This document shows, one piece after another, positions 1-12,150 of a stretch of DNA of 64,000 bases (the first letter of the stretch is position 1; the number at the start of each line of letters is the position of its first letter). The notes beneath the pieces are model-generated. The model saw only the letters and a program-made list of their open reading frames with translations, had not been told where the DNA came from and did not search any database. The position numbers and the translations under genes are program-made. The stretch is from Clitopilus passeckerianus (lineage: Eukaryota; Basidiomycota; Agaricomycetes; Agaricales; Entolomataceae): assembly GCA_944990035.1 (NCBI GenBank), contig CALYLX010000002.1, positions 1 to 64,000 of the forward strand, written 5' to 3'.

Positions 1-80
1 CTCCAGTTCTCTACTTGCGAAGTCCTCCAACTTCCCTGCTCTTCATCTCAGGTGTTTTCGGCGATTCACATTTCATCACA

Positions 81-1449
81 ATGCTCGTCTTTTCCTGGTT
101 GGCTTCTTTCGTTGCTTCGGCAGTGATTTGCTCCACCGGAACCTTTGCCGCTCCAGCCACCAATGCGACTCACCTTGATGGCCTCAGCGAGCAAGCGCGA
201 GGTATTCTTGCCCGTGCCACGCCTGCTGCTCCACACTTCGTTGTTTATGGCGACGCGTGGGATGGTCAGAGTGGCCCCCCGCCGGTAGCAAACCTCAAGG
301 TATGTTGCATGTGCCCCTTGGTGTTAAAATTAGTGTCTGACATGCTTTCGATAGGGATTCAACGTCTAGTAAGGTGCCGTTCCTGGTTCTTTGGAATTCG
401 TACTAATCTTAGTGGCTCAGCACCTTGTCTTTCCTTCTCCTTGCTGGTGCCTGGGATAAGGTTAGATTGCACAACGACTTTTAAATCCTCGATGTTGATT
501 CTAAATTTAGGCCCAAGAATGGACTTCCTTGTCGGCTGACCAGCGCAATACCATCAAGTCCCAGTACGCTGCTGCGGGTATTAAGATCATTGTTTCTGCA
601 TTCGGGTCTACCGATATCCCCACCTCTACTGGTGCTGACCCCGTTGCTACTGCCAACAAGTTCGCAGCCTGGGTGAAGCAGTACAACTTGGACGGTATCG
701 ACGTCGACTACGAGGTGCGAAATCTTCCTGACATGTATACACAGTCCATCTGACAAACACACTTGTTCACAGGACTTCGGCGCCTTCGATGGTGGCAGGG
801 CAGAAGCCTGGCTCATCAGCTTCACAAAGGCCCTTCGCAACCAACTGCCTGCTGGTCAATACATCATATCTCATGCTCCCGTCGCTCCCTGGTACGACTA
901 TGTCTTGATGGTATTGAGCTGGAACTTACCCCTACTGTTTCCTAGGTTCCAGCCCGGCGGGAGGTGGCCCGGGGGAGGTTACCTCAACGTCCACAACCAA
1001 GTTGGAAGCCTCATCGACTGGTACAATATTCAATTCTACAACCGTACGGAACACTCGTTACTCAGTCTTTCCTGATATTCATTCCCTTCTTAGAGGGTGC
1101 CAACGAATACACCACTTGCCAAAACCTCATCACGACTTCTACTAACGCCTGGCCCAACACTGCTGTCCTCCAAATCGGCAAAAGTGGTGTCCCTCTTTCC
1201 AAGATCGTCATTGGCAAGCCGGCCACCGCTAGTGACGCTAGCAACGGATTCATGTCGACCTCGACCTTGGCTTCTTGTGTCTCTCAGGCTAAAAACCAGG
1301 GCTGGAATGGTGGTGTCATGGTCTGGGAGGTGAGTAATCCAAGGTCATTATGGCGGAGAAATGCATATCTGATTCGGACAATCAAACAGTATCCCCGCGC
1401 TTCTTCTTCCTGGATCACCACCGTCCGCTCGCAATCTTGGCCCGTATAA
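81..1449 (+). CDS. GH18 chitinase-like secreted glycoside hydrolase, copy 1
   Basis: Secreted family 18 glycosidase, expected to cut beta-1,4-N-acetylglucosamine linkages in chitin or N-glycans. The ATG at 81 opens a hydrophobic signal peptide. The mature part begins near VVYGDAWDGQSGPP. The catalytic DxxDxDxE signature is present as LDGIDVDYE (bases about 688-714), with the acid/base Glu as the last codon before an intron. I read about eight exons: 81-299, 355-368 (only 14 nt), 421-460, 511-714, 773-891, 946-1043, 1094-1329 and 1390-1449. All junctions keep frame, and the protein ends SQSWPV. The neighbour at 2605 is a tandem paralogue with the same intron positions. Whether it is an endochitinase or an endo-beta-N-acetylglucosaminidase cannot be decided from the sequence. 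Confidence 0.85.
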
Positions 1450-2604
1450 GGCGCCAACAATGAAACGAATGGTCTTCATCATGGTTTTTGTTTTCTTCGG
1501 GATGAAAAGATCAATGTATTTTTATTCAAGATAAACTTTATGGGAACCGGTATGTGGAGGCTCAGCACTCACACAATTAGAATACCAGAAATTGTTGTAA
1601 CACTTAGGAATTTGAATGGAATCCCCCTTTCTGTGGGAAATGCTATATCACGAGTACTCTCCTTCTACCACGCGAACACTCAACAGCATTCAACACATAT
1701 GGACAGAGGTCTAAATGCAGACGATCACCTTGAGCAGCTATTGCGTTATCTCCGAGTTCGCCGGATCCGTGCTGGAAACCTCGGCTCGGTCACCGGACTC
1801 AGTGTTCAATATGGCAACCAACACTAACAGCAGTTTCGACAAAGAGGAGTATTGCTGCACTTGCGATTGTGGAGCTCGAGAGAAGGTCGGCCATCTCACG
1901 AGACTGGGCAACAATATGGGTGTCTTACCTGGTCCTCTGTGTCCTGCGAGCGCCTCCTTGCTTGAAAACCTCTTGTTTTGTCCTTGCTGGACCTCAGCTT
2001 TACTCGTGTAACGCCCCGCAACCAGGCAATGTCACGGTCCTATGCCTTCGATTTCAAAGTTTACTGCGCCAGTTTCATGGGCCGCCGAAGTTAAGTCAGC
2101 CCGAGGTTCATCCAGCATGCAGCATCCTCTCAGATCCATGTGGCAGCATGAGGGCCGCCCGCCGAAATGACTGAAAAGGATCTACCGACGAGGTATATGC
2201 ATGCGTTTAGCTTCCGTAATTGGCTACGGACATCTCTTGTTTCATCGCAACAACCTGACGTAGCTTGGCTGAGAAGGCTGCACTCAGGTATGTCGCCCGA
2301 CTAACGATACCAAAACACCCACCTGGATGCACATTGCATATTTCCGTACGCGATTATCAATTCATGGACGGCATGCTGCCTCTGCATCGCTGCATGGGAT
2401 TTCCGTTCTTGGTACAACTCCTGTGCATGGGCTCATCTTCGGCATGCTATGGCATTCCTTTGTCCGCATGAAGCTTGTTACTTTTTTTTACAACACGGTC
2501 ATCAGTCTGCACGATCTTGTGAGCGGACGTACCAACTATAAAAGCTCGCAGAAAATGCATCTGGTCTCCAGCCTACAACCCAAGTAGCGGTCTTCAAATC
2601 GGCA
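1450..2604. other. intergenic region between the tandem GH18 genes
   Basis: No convincing gene is seen here. The short open frames have no recognisable domains and no consistent splice sites. The right end must hold the promoter of the second GH18 gene. The left end holds the 3' untranslated region of the first. Confidence 0.5.
2537..2544 (+). promoter_or_regulatory. TATA box of GH18 copy 2
   Basis: TATAAAAG lies 61-68 bases upstream of the ATG at 2605. That spacing suits a TATA-driven start site about 30 bases downstream with a short leader. A strong TATA box fits an inducible secreted hydrolase. The call rests on motif and position only. Confidence 0.55.
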
Positions 2605-4183
2605 ATGGTCCTCTTCTCAGCTCTCTCAGCCTTCTCTCTCCTCGCTCTTGCTCTCCAGGGCGTTCAGGCGTCCCCTGTCGCAAAGCCCAAGAACTCTACT
2701 TCCAAGGGTGTTTCCCCTCACCGAGCTCAGGATGCCGTTGCCCCTCACTGGGTCGTCTACAGTGACAAATGGGTATCTGGTCTGACTGGACCGCCACCGC
2801 TTGCTCAGGTTAATGTGAGTTTCTCATTCCACGACGACATAGTCCTCAAACTCATTGAGTGCTGTAACAGGGCTACAATGTCTTGTACGTGGCGTGATGT
2901 TTTTGGTCCTTTTCTAGCCTAAACCTCATCACAGTGCCCTCTCGTTCTTGTTAACCTCCGGCCCGGCTGACAAGGTATGCCTATTTGCTGGTTAACGTCC
3001 AAGCCGTCTAACCCGACTCTGTTCAGGCCATCGAATGGACTCAACTCAGCGAGTCTGATCGTTCAACCATCCGAGCGCAATACAATGAAGCCGGAATCAA
3101 GCTCATTGTCTCCGCTTTCGGCGCGACGGACGCACCAACCTCGGCTGGTGCTGATCCTGTCGCTACCGCGAACACCATGGCCGCCTGGGTGAAGCAATAT
3201 GGATTGGATGGTATCGATGTTGATTACGAGGTCTGTCCCCGAGCATCCTTTCATCAGTAGAAGCTTAACGGAATCAATACAGGACTTTAACGCTGTCAAC
3301 GCCGGAGACGGAAAGGCTGCTGTCAGTTCATCTTATTATCCCTCCCCTTACGAAAGCTGACTCCGAAACTCGTAGGCTTGGTTGGTCTCTTTCACTAAAC
3401 AGCTCCGCGCTCAACTCCCCTCCCCTGCCTATATCATCACACATGCTCGTGAGTATAATTCATCCATCAGAATCTGAGCAGGCACTGATAAACTATTGTA
3501 GCCGTCGCACCCTGGTAAGCAGCCTAACTCAATATATAAGAAAAACCTCTTAAACGTCTCTGAAGGTTCTCCCCGAAATTCAACGGCAACGGGTACCTGA
3601 CAGTTCACCAGGGCGCTGGAGACCTCATTGACTGGTACAACGTTCAGGTAGGGTCATTCAAATGAATTACAGGCTACATACTCTGACCGCAGTTGACCTG
3701 AATATCTCTAGTTCTATAACCGTAAGTCTTATCGGTGCCTACAACGCCCACCACGCGCTGATGCATCATACGTGATATAGAGGGAACCAGCGAATATACA
3801 ACATGCGACGGCCTCCTGACAACCTCCTCAGCCACCTGGCCGCAGTCTTCCCTGTTCGAAATCGCCAACAGTGGTGTTCCTCTCTCCAAACTTGTCATTG
3901 GAAAGCCGGCCACCTCAGGTAGTGCCAATAACGGTTACATGGATACTGGTTTGCTGGCCCAATGCCTCAGTCAGGCGAAAGCGAAGGGATGGAGTAAGTC
4001 TTCACTCGACAGGCCACGAATCATGACGCTGACGAGACTCTCAATAGACGGAGGAGCAATGGTCTGGCAGGTAAGCCTCGACCCGCTCTTAGATGAAGGA
4101 GAGTACTCACATCACCCTGACAGTTCCCTGATGCCGCAGCTTCCTGGATTCAGAGCGTCCGTTCCCAATCATGGCCACTATAA
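2605..4183 (+). CDS. GH18 chitinase-like secreted glycoside hydrolase, copy 2
   Basis: Tandem paralogue of the gene at 81. The ATG at 2605 starts a signal peptide (FSLLALALQG core, cleavage probably near VQA-SP). The GH18 active-site signature is LDGIDVDYE (about 3205-3231). The conserved downstream blocks DLIDWYNVQ, FYN, EYTTC, SGVPLSK and GGAMVWQ are all present, each exon ending at a GT-AG intron. It has about ten exons, including a 14-nt one matching that of copy 1, and ends RSQSWPL at a TAA (4181-4183). No disruption was found, so both copies look functional. It probably remodels the fungus's own wall or digests foreign chitin. Confidence 0.85.
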
Positions 4184-4482
4184 GGTCGTAAAACATCTAT
4201 TCATAGGTCACTATTTTGTAGAAACAAGTGTCTTTGTATTATCTATACCAAATATACCAAGTTCGTGGAAAAAAGTCGATCCAATTTTAAACATCGTCCC
4301 AAAAGCGGAGTCATAAAGTCTTCGGTAATAATCACTCAGCGCGTAAGTGTCCTGAAAGGTAGTAAACGGTAGGTAAATAAAGGCGTAGATAGGAGAAATG
4401 ATAGGGTTGTCCGTAGAGTAAAAGAGCATGCACGTGCAGTAGACGGTGTGAAGGCCCGAGGTCCTTAGGCGACATACAATTT
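4184..4482. other. convergent 3' intergenic spacer
   Basis: This is the space between the stop of the second GH18 gene and the stop of the minus-strand secreted-protein gene. It is AT-rich and presumably holds both 3' untranslated regions. No gene is seen. Confidence 0.45.
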
Positions 4483-5658
4483 CTACGGGTAATTGTGAAT
4501 ATCCGCCTCATGTTCGTAGAAGGATAATACACATACCACGAGAGTGACGCGAGCGGCGTTGCTATCCCTATTGTAAGCGTTAACGTCCCCAACGAAGAAG
4601 AGGGAGTTTTGCTCCGAGTCATAAACCAGGTCGGGCTGCACTGAGCTTTGGTCGAAGTTGATGTATCGAGCTAGCGAGGTGGTGATCGGTATCGGGATAC
4701 TTTGCAGGTAAACAGAATACTTACCGGTGAGTTGCTTAGTTCGGGGATCAACCGACCAGATAGCGGATTCGACGAGATTGCTGGCATCGTAGGTGGAACC
4801 TACAGGTATAGACCGAGCGGGGGCTAGAGAAAGCAGACAATGAATAAACAATCTAGACCTAAAGTAGCGTGTCACCTACTTTGCTGCACGTTCGTAAATG
4901 CCAGGGTACTACAATGAGGCCGGATCAGTCAATGTCGGCATAAGCCATCACAATGGCGAACTCACTCCGTGCCATCGAGCCGAGTCTTATCACCTCCTCC
5001 AGGCCGCGAGGCACCAACGTAAAATGGCGCCGGGAACGTCGGATTCTGTTGTGTTCTGTTCTCAGAATTTGCGTCCGGAACGTCGGGTGAATGCAACCTA
5101 CGGTGACAATGACATCGAAGGGACCTGTTCCAGACCTTGGCGATGTGAACCTGACCTTGAGATCGTAATCGGCGTTACCGGATTTATTGATTCCACCACT
5201 AAAATTCACCTCAGTCAGGACACGCATGGAACACATGTAGGTAGTTACTCACATTGTAGTAGAAGTGTTGGTGTTTTGAACAGAGCCGAGGACATTGTTC
5301 CTCCTGTCGCGAACTTGAAGGCAACCATCGAAGCTAGCGTTGAACAAAAGTGAGCGGGAGATCTTGGCGGATGGTTCACAGACTCACGAAATGGGAGGCA
5401 GCGCAGAGGCCTGCCCACGTTTCGCAACTAAACTCCTTCTCAACTCTGTCTTCTTGCATTCAATAGCAGTGAGAACATACCTTGTACCGGAGTAGGCTCT
5501 CTTGCTAGCAATCCAGGAAGACTACGCGCAAATTTAGGAGGGAGTGGCGGAAGGCCACGAGCTAAACGTTGAGCATTGGTTTCCCTGGTAGGCCCACAAG
5601 AAGAAGGGACGATCGCAGCGAGAAGCGTGACTAGGAGGACGGGAAGTTGCACAAGCAT
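4483..5658 (-). CDS. small secreted basidiomycete-type protein (unknown function)
   Basis: Multi-exon minus-strand gene. The ATG at 5658-5656 opens a signal peptide (LPVLLVTLLAAIVP), followed by TNAQRLARGLPPLPPKFAR. That tract is commonly seen near the N-terminus of secreted agaricomycete proteins of unknown function. Later exons read GCLQVRDRRNNVLGSVQN, then a KSGNADYDLKVRF block, NPTFPAPFYVG, TLAFTNVQQ and a last exon with VESAIWSVDP. About six exons can be joined through GT-AG introns, ending at 4483. The pattern of repeated short beta-strand blocks suggests a secreted beta-rich protein. No catalytic motif is visible, and I assign no function. Confidence 0.7.
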
Positions 5659-6650
5659 CTCGAACGGAAGAACGAACGTCGGGAGGGAAAGAAAAAATGA
5701 TTAAACGTTGGGTATAATAAAGGCCTGTCAGAAAGTCCCAGAGGGCGACAAGGCGGGAGATCAATCTAGGGCAGTTTAGGGCTGATAATTACATCGAGGA
5801 CGGTGTAAGCGGCATGTTGAGGCCGCCCGCACGCCTTCACCCAACAACACGTTTCACTCAGGAAGAAAAGCTTCAGGCTAATTTTGGAGGTGTGATAACA
5901 ATGCCCCTTCCATGATGTGGACGCTTTGATCCTTACCACCAACTTCTACAAGCATTCCTCGGTTCGAGTCACACGCCAGCAAGTTTCGAGAATGAGCTCC
6001 ACTTGGTCATTTTCTGCATGACGGACATACGTATTTGCACCGGTAATAATTTCAAGAGTCGTATGGTCAACGGACAGGTACAAACTTGAAGGGCCGGATT
6101 TGCAGATGATGTCAAAAGCCAGAATAGACAGACCCCCAAACGTCGCATATATTGCAAGGGATGAGCATGCCGAGAGCGGTCAGGTCCAATCCAAAGCCTT
6201 AAGGCAGAACAAGAACTCGAGTCTGACAGATATCGAGATAGTCCATTTTCCTGTGTAGGTGTGTTGTGATGCATCATGGCTGATTTCATGCAAGCTGTCT
6301 GTCCAAAGATTTCTCACGATACGATGGGACGATTACGGTGATGAGCGCCTGTTCGGGTCGAAATATTCTGCAGGGATGCGTGAGGCATTCGAGCGATCTT
6401 CAGCCGCAAAATTATACATGGGAAAATCGATGAGAAATCGATGGCAAGAAACTAATTACATTGGTATTGTACATACAATTGTTTACAGTGAGGGTGACAA
6501 GAATGCAAGAATGAACAATGCATGGAAGAAAATGGTACATGTGAGAAGTAATGCAACAAAACACAAATAGTTGAAGTGGATAAGATAGCGCTCGAAGTCC
6601 CAATGTCAAGTCACAAAAGGGTATCAGATATCAACAAAGGAACGTTTATT
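5659..6650. other. intergenic region
   Basis: About 1 kb separates two minus-strand genes. The right part would carry the 3' untranslated region of the kinase gene and the left part the promoter of the small secreted protein. No supported gene, tRNA or repeat is seen. Confidence 0.5.
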
Positions 6651-9600
6651 TTACTGGATGGCACAGTTGGAATCTTTCTTCCGATGGCGGCGTGTATCCA
6701 TCGTCAAGGATCCGGGTATAGCGTCGGTGTAGCTGATTTCTCCATAGTCTGTAGTGTCAACTGTATCAGCTGTGGACTGCGTGGTGATCTTAGAAGGTGT
6801 TGGTGTTGGCTCAGCCAAAGGAGAGATGGCGGATTTGCCGGATGAGTTGGACCTGTCGTAGCGACCAGACGAGCTTCCCCCGCCAGTATTGGCACTTCGA
6901 ATGCTATTGGGGTCAGTTGTGTTACTCGCGGTGGACCGTGGCCGCTCGTGGCGTCCCAACTTTGAGGCTGAAGACCTCTTGCGGGTGGCGGACTCCGCCT
7001 TCTCCTTGGTCATAGTATCTGTAGTCAAATTCGATCGAGATCGTTTGAATGCACCCATGAACTTGTAGGCGGTAGGGGGAGAGACTGCATGAGTCGGGAG
7101 AGGAGGTAACGGGGATGCTGCACCGTCAATGCTCGTTCGTGGGGAATGAGATATGTACGGAACGTCTGATGCTGGCGCAACGGGGGTCCTAGGTAGGCCA
7201 TCTGCAGGATTGGAGTACATGCTAGTCGGGCTGCCTGCTTCGGCAAACTTGGCAATTAGGAGAAGCTGAGCGCGGAGATCGCATGTAGGGGGGGCATCCG
7301 CGGCGCATTTGGAATGGGCGATGAGGCTACATTGAGCACAGAGGACGGCACTCTTCTTGACGTTCAAGAGGCAAACCCTACATATCATTGCTAGGAGAAC
7401 ATAAGCTTCAAGACGATGCATAGGTGGATCAAAGAACGTACGTTTGCTGAAAGTCGTCTTCACGAAAGAATGTTCTCTGACCGAAACGTCATTGTCACCA
7501 CCCAGCACACTTTTGGAAGTACGCCTTCCAAGAGGAGATGGCACTGTTGGGGTTTGAGGGGAGAGATGAGAGGGTGAATCTGGAGTTTCGCCTTGCGAAA
7601 GTAGCCTCATGACATCGGACCGTTGTTTATGCAAGTCAGCGCTCACACGACGCAGGAAAGGAATACTATCCTGGGGTCGCAGTTCCTAGGTCAAATTCCT
7701 AAGTAAATATAGCAGACAAACTCTCAAGGTCCACCTACCGGATGGAGTCCCCAATTCTTCTTGAGCCAGGCATGTTCGAAGAGCAGTTCAGCGCTTGGCC
7801 TCTTCGTAGGGTCCTTATGGAAGCATTGGCGAAGGAAGTCATCCAGGAGAGGCGAGCAGTCGTCAGGAAGCGGGGGCGTAGGGTCCTCGACGATACGGAA
7901 CATCACTGCCAGTTATTAGCAAAGATCCAAAGAGATTGTCATTGCAGTGACTCACCAGACATGCTATTGGTGATCTCAGCATACGGAGGTCTACCAGTCA
8001 AGAGTTCCACGACGGTACAGCCCAAAGACCAGATATCGGATTTCGTAGAAGCACCTTTCAGCTCGATGACCTCAGGAGCCATCCAGTTAGGGGTTCCGGC
8101 AACATCTTTCTGATCACGTTCCATGGCGCGAAGGTTCAATGACACTCCGAAGTCCGAGAGTTTGACGTTTCCGGTTTTGGTAGTCAGGATGTTTGCAGCT
8201 TTCAGGTCACAATGTACGACATCGTTCTCGTGCAGGTAGTGAAGACCTTCAAGAATCTTGACGACGTAGTTCGCTACAAGCCGTTCATTGAGCTTCCCAA
8301 ATGCCTTCAAGGTCTGGCCAAGGGATCCGTTCTCGGCGTACCTAAATAGACAGGACGTTAGCAAGATGAATTAATTGAGAGTGCTTGGCTCACTCAAGGA
8401 CAATACTAAGAGTATCCTCGTCTCTCTCCATTCCTTCGTACTTGACGATGCTTGGATGGGATAAACTCTTCACGAGATCGACTTCTCTCATCAACTGGGT
8501 GACTTCATCTTCCTTCAAACCCTCCAGCCGGATGCGTTTGACAGCGACCGTTTGACCAGTGTTGAGATTGAGTGCCCGGTAAACGGTTCCGAACTGCCCT
8601 CGCCCGATGCAATTTCCGAGTTGCTAGGGGTTATCGTGAGTGAGCATCAAGACAAAAGAGGGATAGCAACATACGAAATGAACGGGTGCCTTTCCGTCCT
8701 CCCTTACGACAAGTGTCTTCCGCACAGCACTTCCTTCTACGGAATCCCTGGGAGAGCCCAAAAGATCACTAGCACTGGCATTCTTCGAGTTGGACCCAAG
8801 AGCACCCATGCTCTCAATTCTGGACCGTCGATCTGGCCGGAGACCATCGATAGACGTGGGCCGGGTTCGCCTTCGTGCACTTGAGGAATCAATGTCGCTC
8901 TGGAACCGGCCGCGATGAAGCCTTGGCCGCTCAATATGACCTGTTTCAAAGTTGTTGTATTCCCCTGATGTTGTCCGAGGGAAAGGAACAGGGGTCGACC
9001 CGGAAGCTTCGTGTGTGTCATCAAATGTGGGTTGAAGAACAAGTGGCCTTCTTGGGCTTGTGGAAGGTTTCGTACTATGGCGTCGTAGGAGAGCTCTGCT
9101 GGAAACCAGAGAGGTATCAGGGCTGCTCTCCCTTCGTTGGAAGCTTTCCCTGGGCATCAAGATCGGAGCATCCGCAGTCTGCCGAGCTAGATGGGTAGGC
9201 CTTCTAGGCAGTGGTTCTTGGCCGTCGTTTCTCTGCGTTCCTTCAACAATGGCGAGTTTCCTGGGAGACGGTCTTGAGGTAAGGGATACCGAGATAGCTG
9301 AAGAGGTTGAAACAGCGGAGCTGCTTGTCTGATCTTCCAAAAACGCCGATAGATCGGGGTCCATAGTACGAACTGGGCTTGGTCCTCGGAAGACATCCAT
9401 GAAATCGTCTGGCCATTTGCCTTTCCGGAGATGGATAGCATTAGACTTTTCTGGTCTTGAGGGCGTAAGTTGGTCCCGGTCCGCAGCACCTCCCCTCTCC
9501 CTATTTTTACCCCCGCTGCGTGAACTAGCCACACTTTCATCTCCCTCTTCCACTACCCTCATCACCTCGGCGGCATCGCTAAGCTTGATCTCTCGATGAG

Positions 9601-12150
9601 GTTTCGTAGGAGTTTCGGGCAGCCATTTGCGGGCGAGTTCGTCAGCGATCGCATTCCCTTCGGTTCGACTCATTGAAGGAGCTTCGGAGGTTACATCCGT
9701 CGTCATTGTGCGAATAGTGCCGAACTTACTATGTCCGTTGCTATACGTGCGCGATCTCCCAAAATCAAGGATACTCGAGACATCCGTCACGGCGGTGGAC
9801 TCGGTCAACGCAGATGAGGCAACGGATTGGCGCATAGCATAGGATTCGTGAAGTGAAGATGAATTTGGGAAGGATGAGGATAGTGGTGAGGGCGAAGAGC
9901 TTAGTTGGTATTTGTTGTCGCTGTTTCGCCTTGCAGATGGCCGAGCTCTGAGAGGGGAACGGGGAGGAGGAGAAAGAATGATCGGAGGGCGTTCAGTCAT
10001 GGATGGGCCCTCGGTCTCATCACCGCTATCCTCCAAGAAGACATCGGAATCGTGTGACTGGACGGGTGGAAGCCCGCTAGGAGGTGAATAACGCCTCCTG
10101 CCTGGGGATGTAGACAGCGACACCCGTGGCACGAGAGCCGGTGAAGAGGAGAAAGAACCTCTAGGTGGAGAGTCCATCCTGTTGTGACGAGGAGGAATCG
10201 CGATAGGGGTTGGCCGTTTGCCCTCCCCGCCAGAGAGGAACCTCGACTTCTCATACATTGGGGTCTCGACGTGTTTGATGAGAGCAATCACTGTCCTCGC
10301 TACACGGGCAAGCGATTCACCAGTTCCTTCGATGAGGTCTTCAAGCTGAAAGAGCTCGTGTTCCAGTAGGCCATGGGAGGAGCACGCTGCCAAGAATTTA
10401 TTGACGTTTGCAAGGCGGACGACTTTCTCTTCGCGTGGATCAGGCTTAACGACGAATCCAGATCGCATTTTGTTCAATAAACTAGCCAAGGAAAGACGTG
10501 AGCAACACGATTTTATGCTAGGATATGGATCACTCACTGGCAAAGAACAAAACCGTCCCTCAGTGTCTCACAGAAAAGTCGTCTTTCCCTCTCCTCGGCG
10601 CTGGTGAAACCGCTGGAAGTGGGTGAACTGGGACTAACAGAGCTCTTAGCCCACACTCTCTCGGCTCTCCTCAACGCATTCAACCTTTCCTCAACTTCTT
10701 CCCAATCTCTGGCGCCAGACTCATTCTTGCTCAAATGCATCGGCTTCTTCACCAATTCCTTGCAAAGCATTGATGTTGCCGTCCGTATCAGTTCACGGTA
10801 TTCAGGGTTAGGAGGTCCAGTCAGTGAGGTGGTTGACATATTGACGTGTCGATTCTGAGCATAGCTTCGTTGGTTAGGTGAAAGTGGTCTTGGCCGTGGT
10901 GTTGGCGATTCAACTCGGTGATAGGCCTCTCCAGAAACACGTCGAGGAGAATCGATGGAGGGTCGTCTGGTGGATTCCACAGAAGGTCGTCGAGGAGCAT
11001 CCGCCGAAGGCCTTCTAGCCTTGTCCAGCTGAGAGCGGTTAGGACTATCCATGGATGGCCGCCTCGCACTGCGCGTAGGACTGGAGGGGGTAGGAGGGAG
11101 GTCCCTGTTTGATGGTGTGACGACCCTGGTGGAGCGAGTCCTGCCAGGACTTGTCGTTCGAGGCGCTAGTGGACTGGTGTTCAACGGCAAATGCCCCGAA
11201 CTAGCTGCCACCCGGCGCGATGAAGAGTAGAATTGGCTAGAAGTGGTGGGAGAGGGTGGTGTTGGGCTGGGGCTAGAAGGAGGGCTCGGTAGTTCCGCAT
11301 CTTTTCTGCGTGAGTGAGAGCGCTCAGGAGGTCGTGCACTAGCTTCCGCTCTTCCAACTGGGGAAGAGGGCAGCTGATGGGAGGTTACGAGAGGAACGGA
11401 CTGTGTTGACCTATGACGACTTGGTGGTTTAGATGAAGAGGAAGGTTTACCCTGTTGAGCATCTCGCCGTGTGCCAAGTTGAACAGGTGTGCTGATCTCT
11501 CTATGAGAGGGCTGCATGCCTGATCGGCCTTGTCGGTCACGACTTGGAGACCTCTGCACGTCAGCGGTTGATGATGAAGCAGGTATGGGTGGACGTGATT
11601 TAGGAGAGGGTGTGGCTTGTGAAGATAAGGGCAGGGAAGGGGACGACATGGAGCCACCTCGAAGAGATGGCGTTACAAAGCTCGTAAAACCGGCTTGCCG
11701 TACTACATCGGATGCATCCTGTTTCGCTCGTACTGGAGGATTCGGGGAAGGGGTTAAGGATTCGCGACCTGCTCTTCCGAAAGTAACTTTCGATAATAGG
11801 ATATTCGATTTAGAGCTTTCCTTCGGCCTTGGAACCGGGACCGGGACTTCCTTCTCCTTGCCTTTGCCCTTTGGAGGCCGCGCCGTAATAGTGGCAAACT
11901 CATCCGTGTCAGGAGATGGCGTCTTCTTGGATCTGGTCGCGTTCCACAAACTCTGCCCTATGCTGGTGCGCATACGACCAAAGGCGCCTGTGGACGACTC
12001 GGCAACTGACAGTGCCCCGTTGATCATGCCAGTCTGCGGTGTCGACATGGCCGAGGATGAGGATGCTACATTTGTGCCGGGGTGCTCTCTGGTGCTAATG
12101 CGAAATGGGTTGGAGATACCTTTATGGGTGAGGAGCACAGCTGCTGTCAT
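6651..12150 (-). CDS. sepH: Cdc7/SepH-type septation initiation kinase with N-terminal CH domain
   Basis: Serine/threonine kinase of the Cdc15/Cdc7/SepH family, which drives the septation initiation network at spindle poles. The ATG at 12150 begins a long Ser/Pro-rich disordered region. A calponin-homology-like domain follows (LFCETLRDGFVLC / LLNKMRSGF / NVNKFLAACSSHGLLEHELF), spanning an intron at 10482-10537. A second disordered stretch leads to the kinase: IGRGQFGTVYRA loop, VAVKRI lysine, VVHCDLKAANIL, DFGVSL, GTPNWMAPEV. The HCD in place of HRD is, as I recall, normal for this fungal family. After the kinase come ELRPQDSIPFLRRVSADL and a Cys/His cluster (CRVCLLN..CAQC..H..C) like a C1 finger. 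At least seven exons. The C-terminus is Ser/Thr-rich. Confidence 0.88.

Noticed and set aside
5955..5980. Possible tRNA T-arm (GGTTCGAGTCACAC)
   Set aside because: No acceptor stem, D-arm or anticodon arm could be placed around it.
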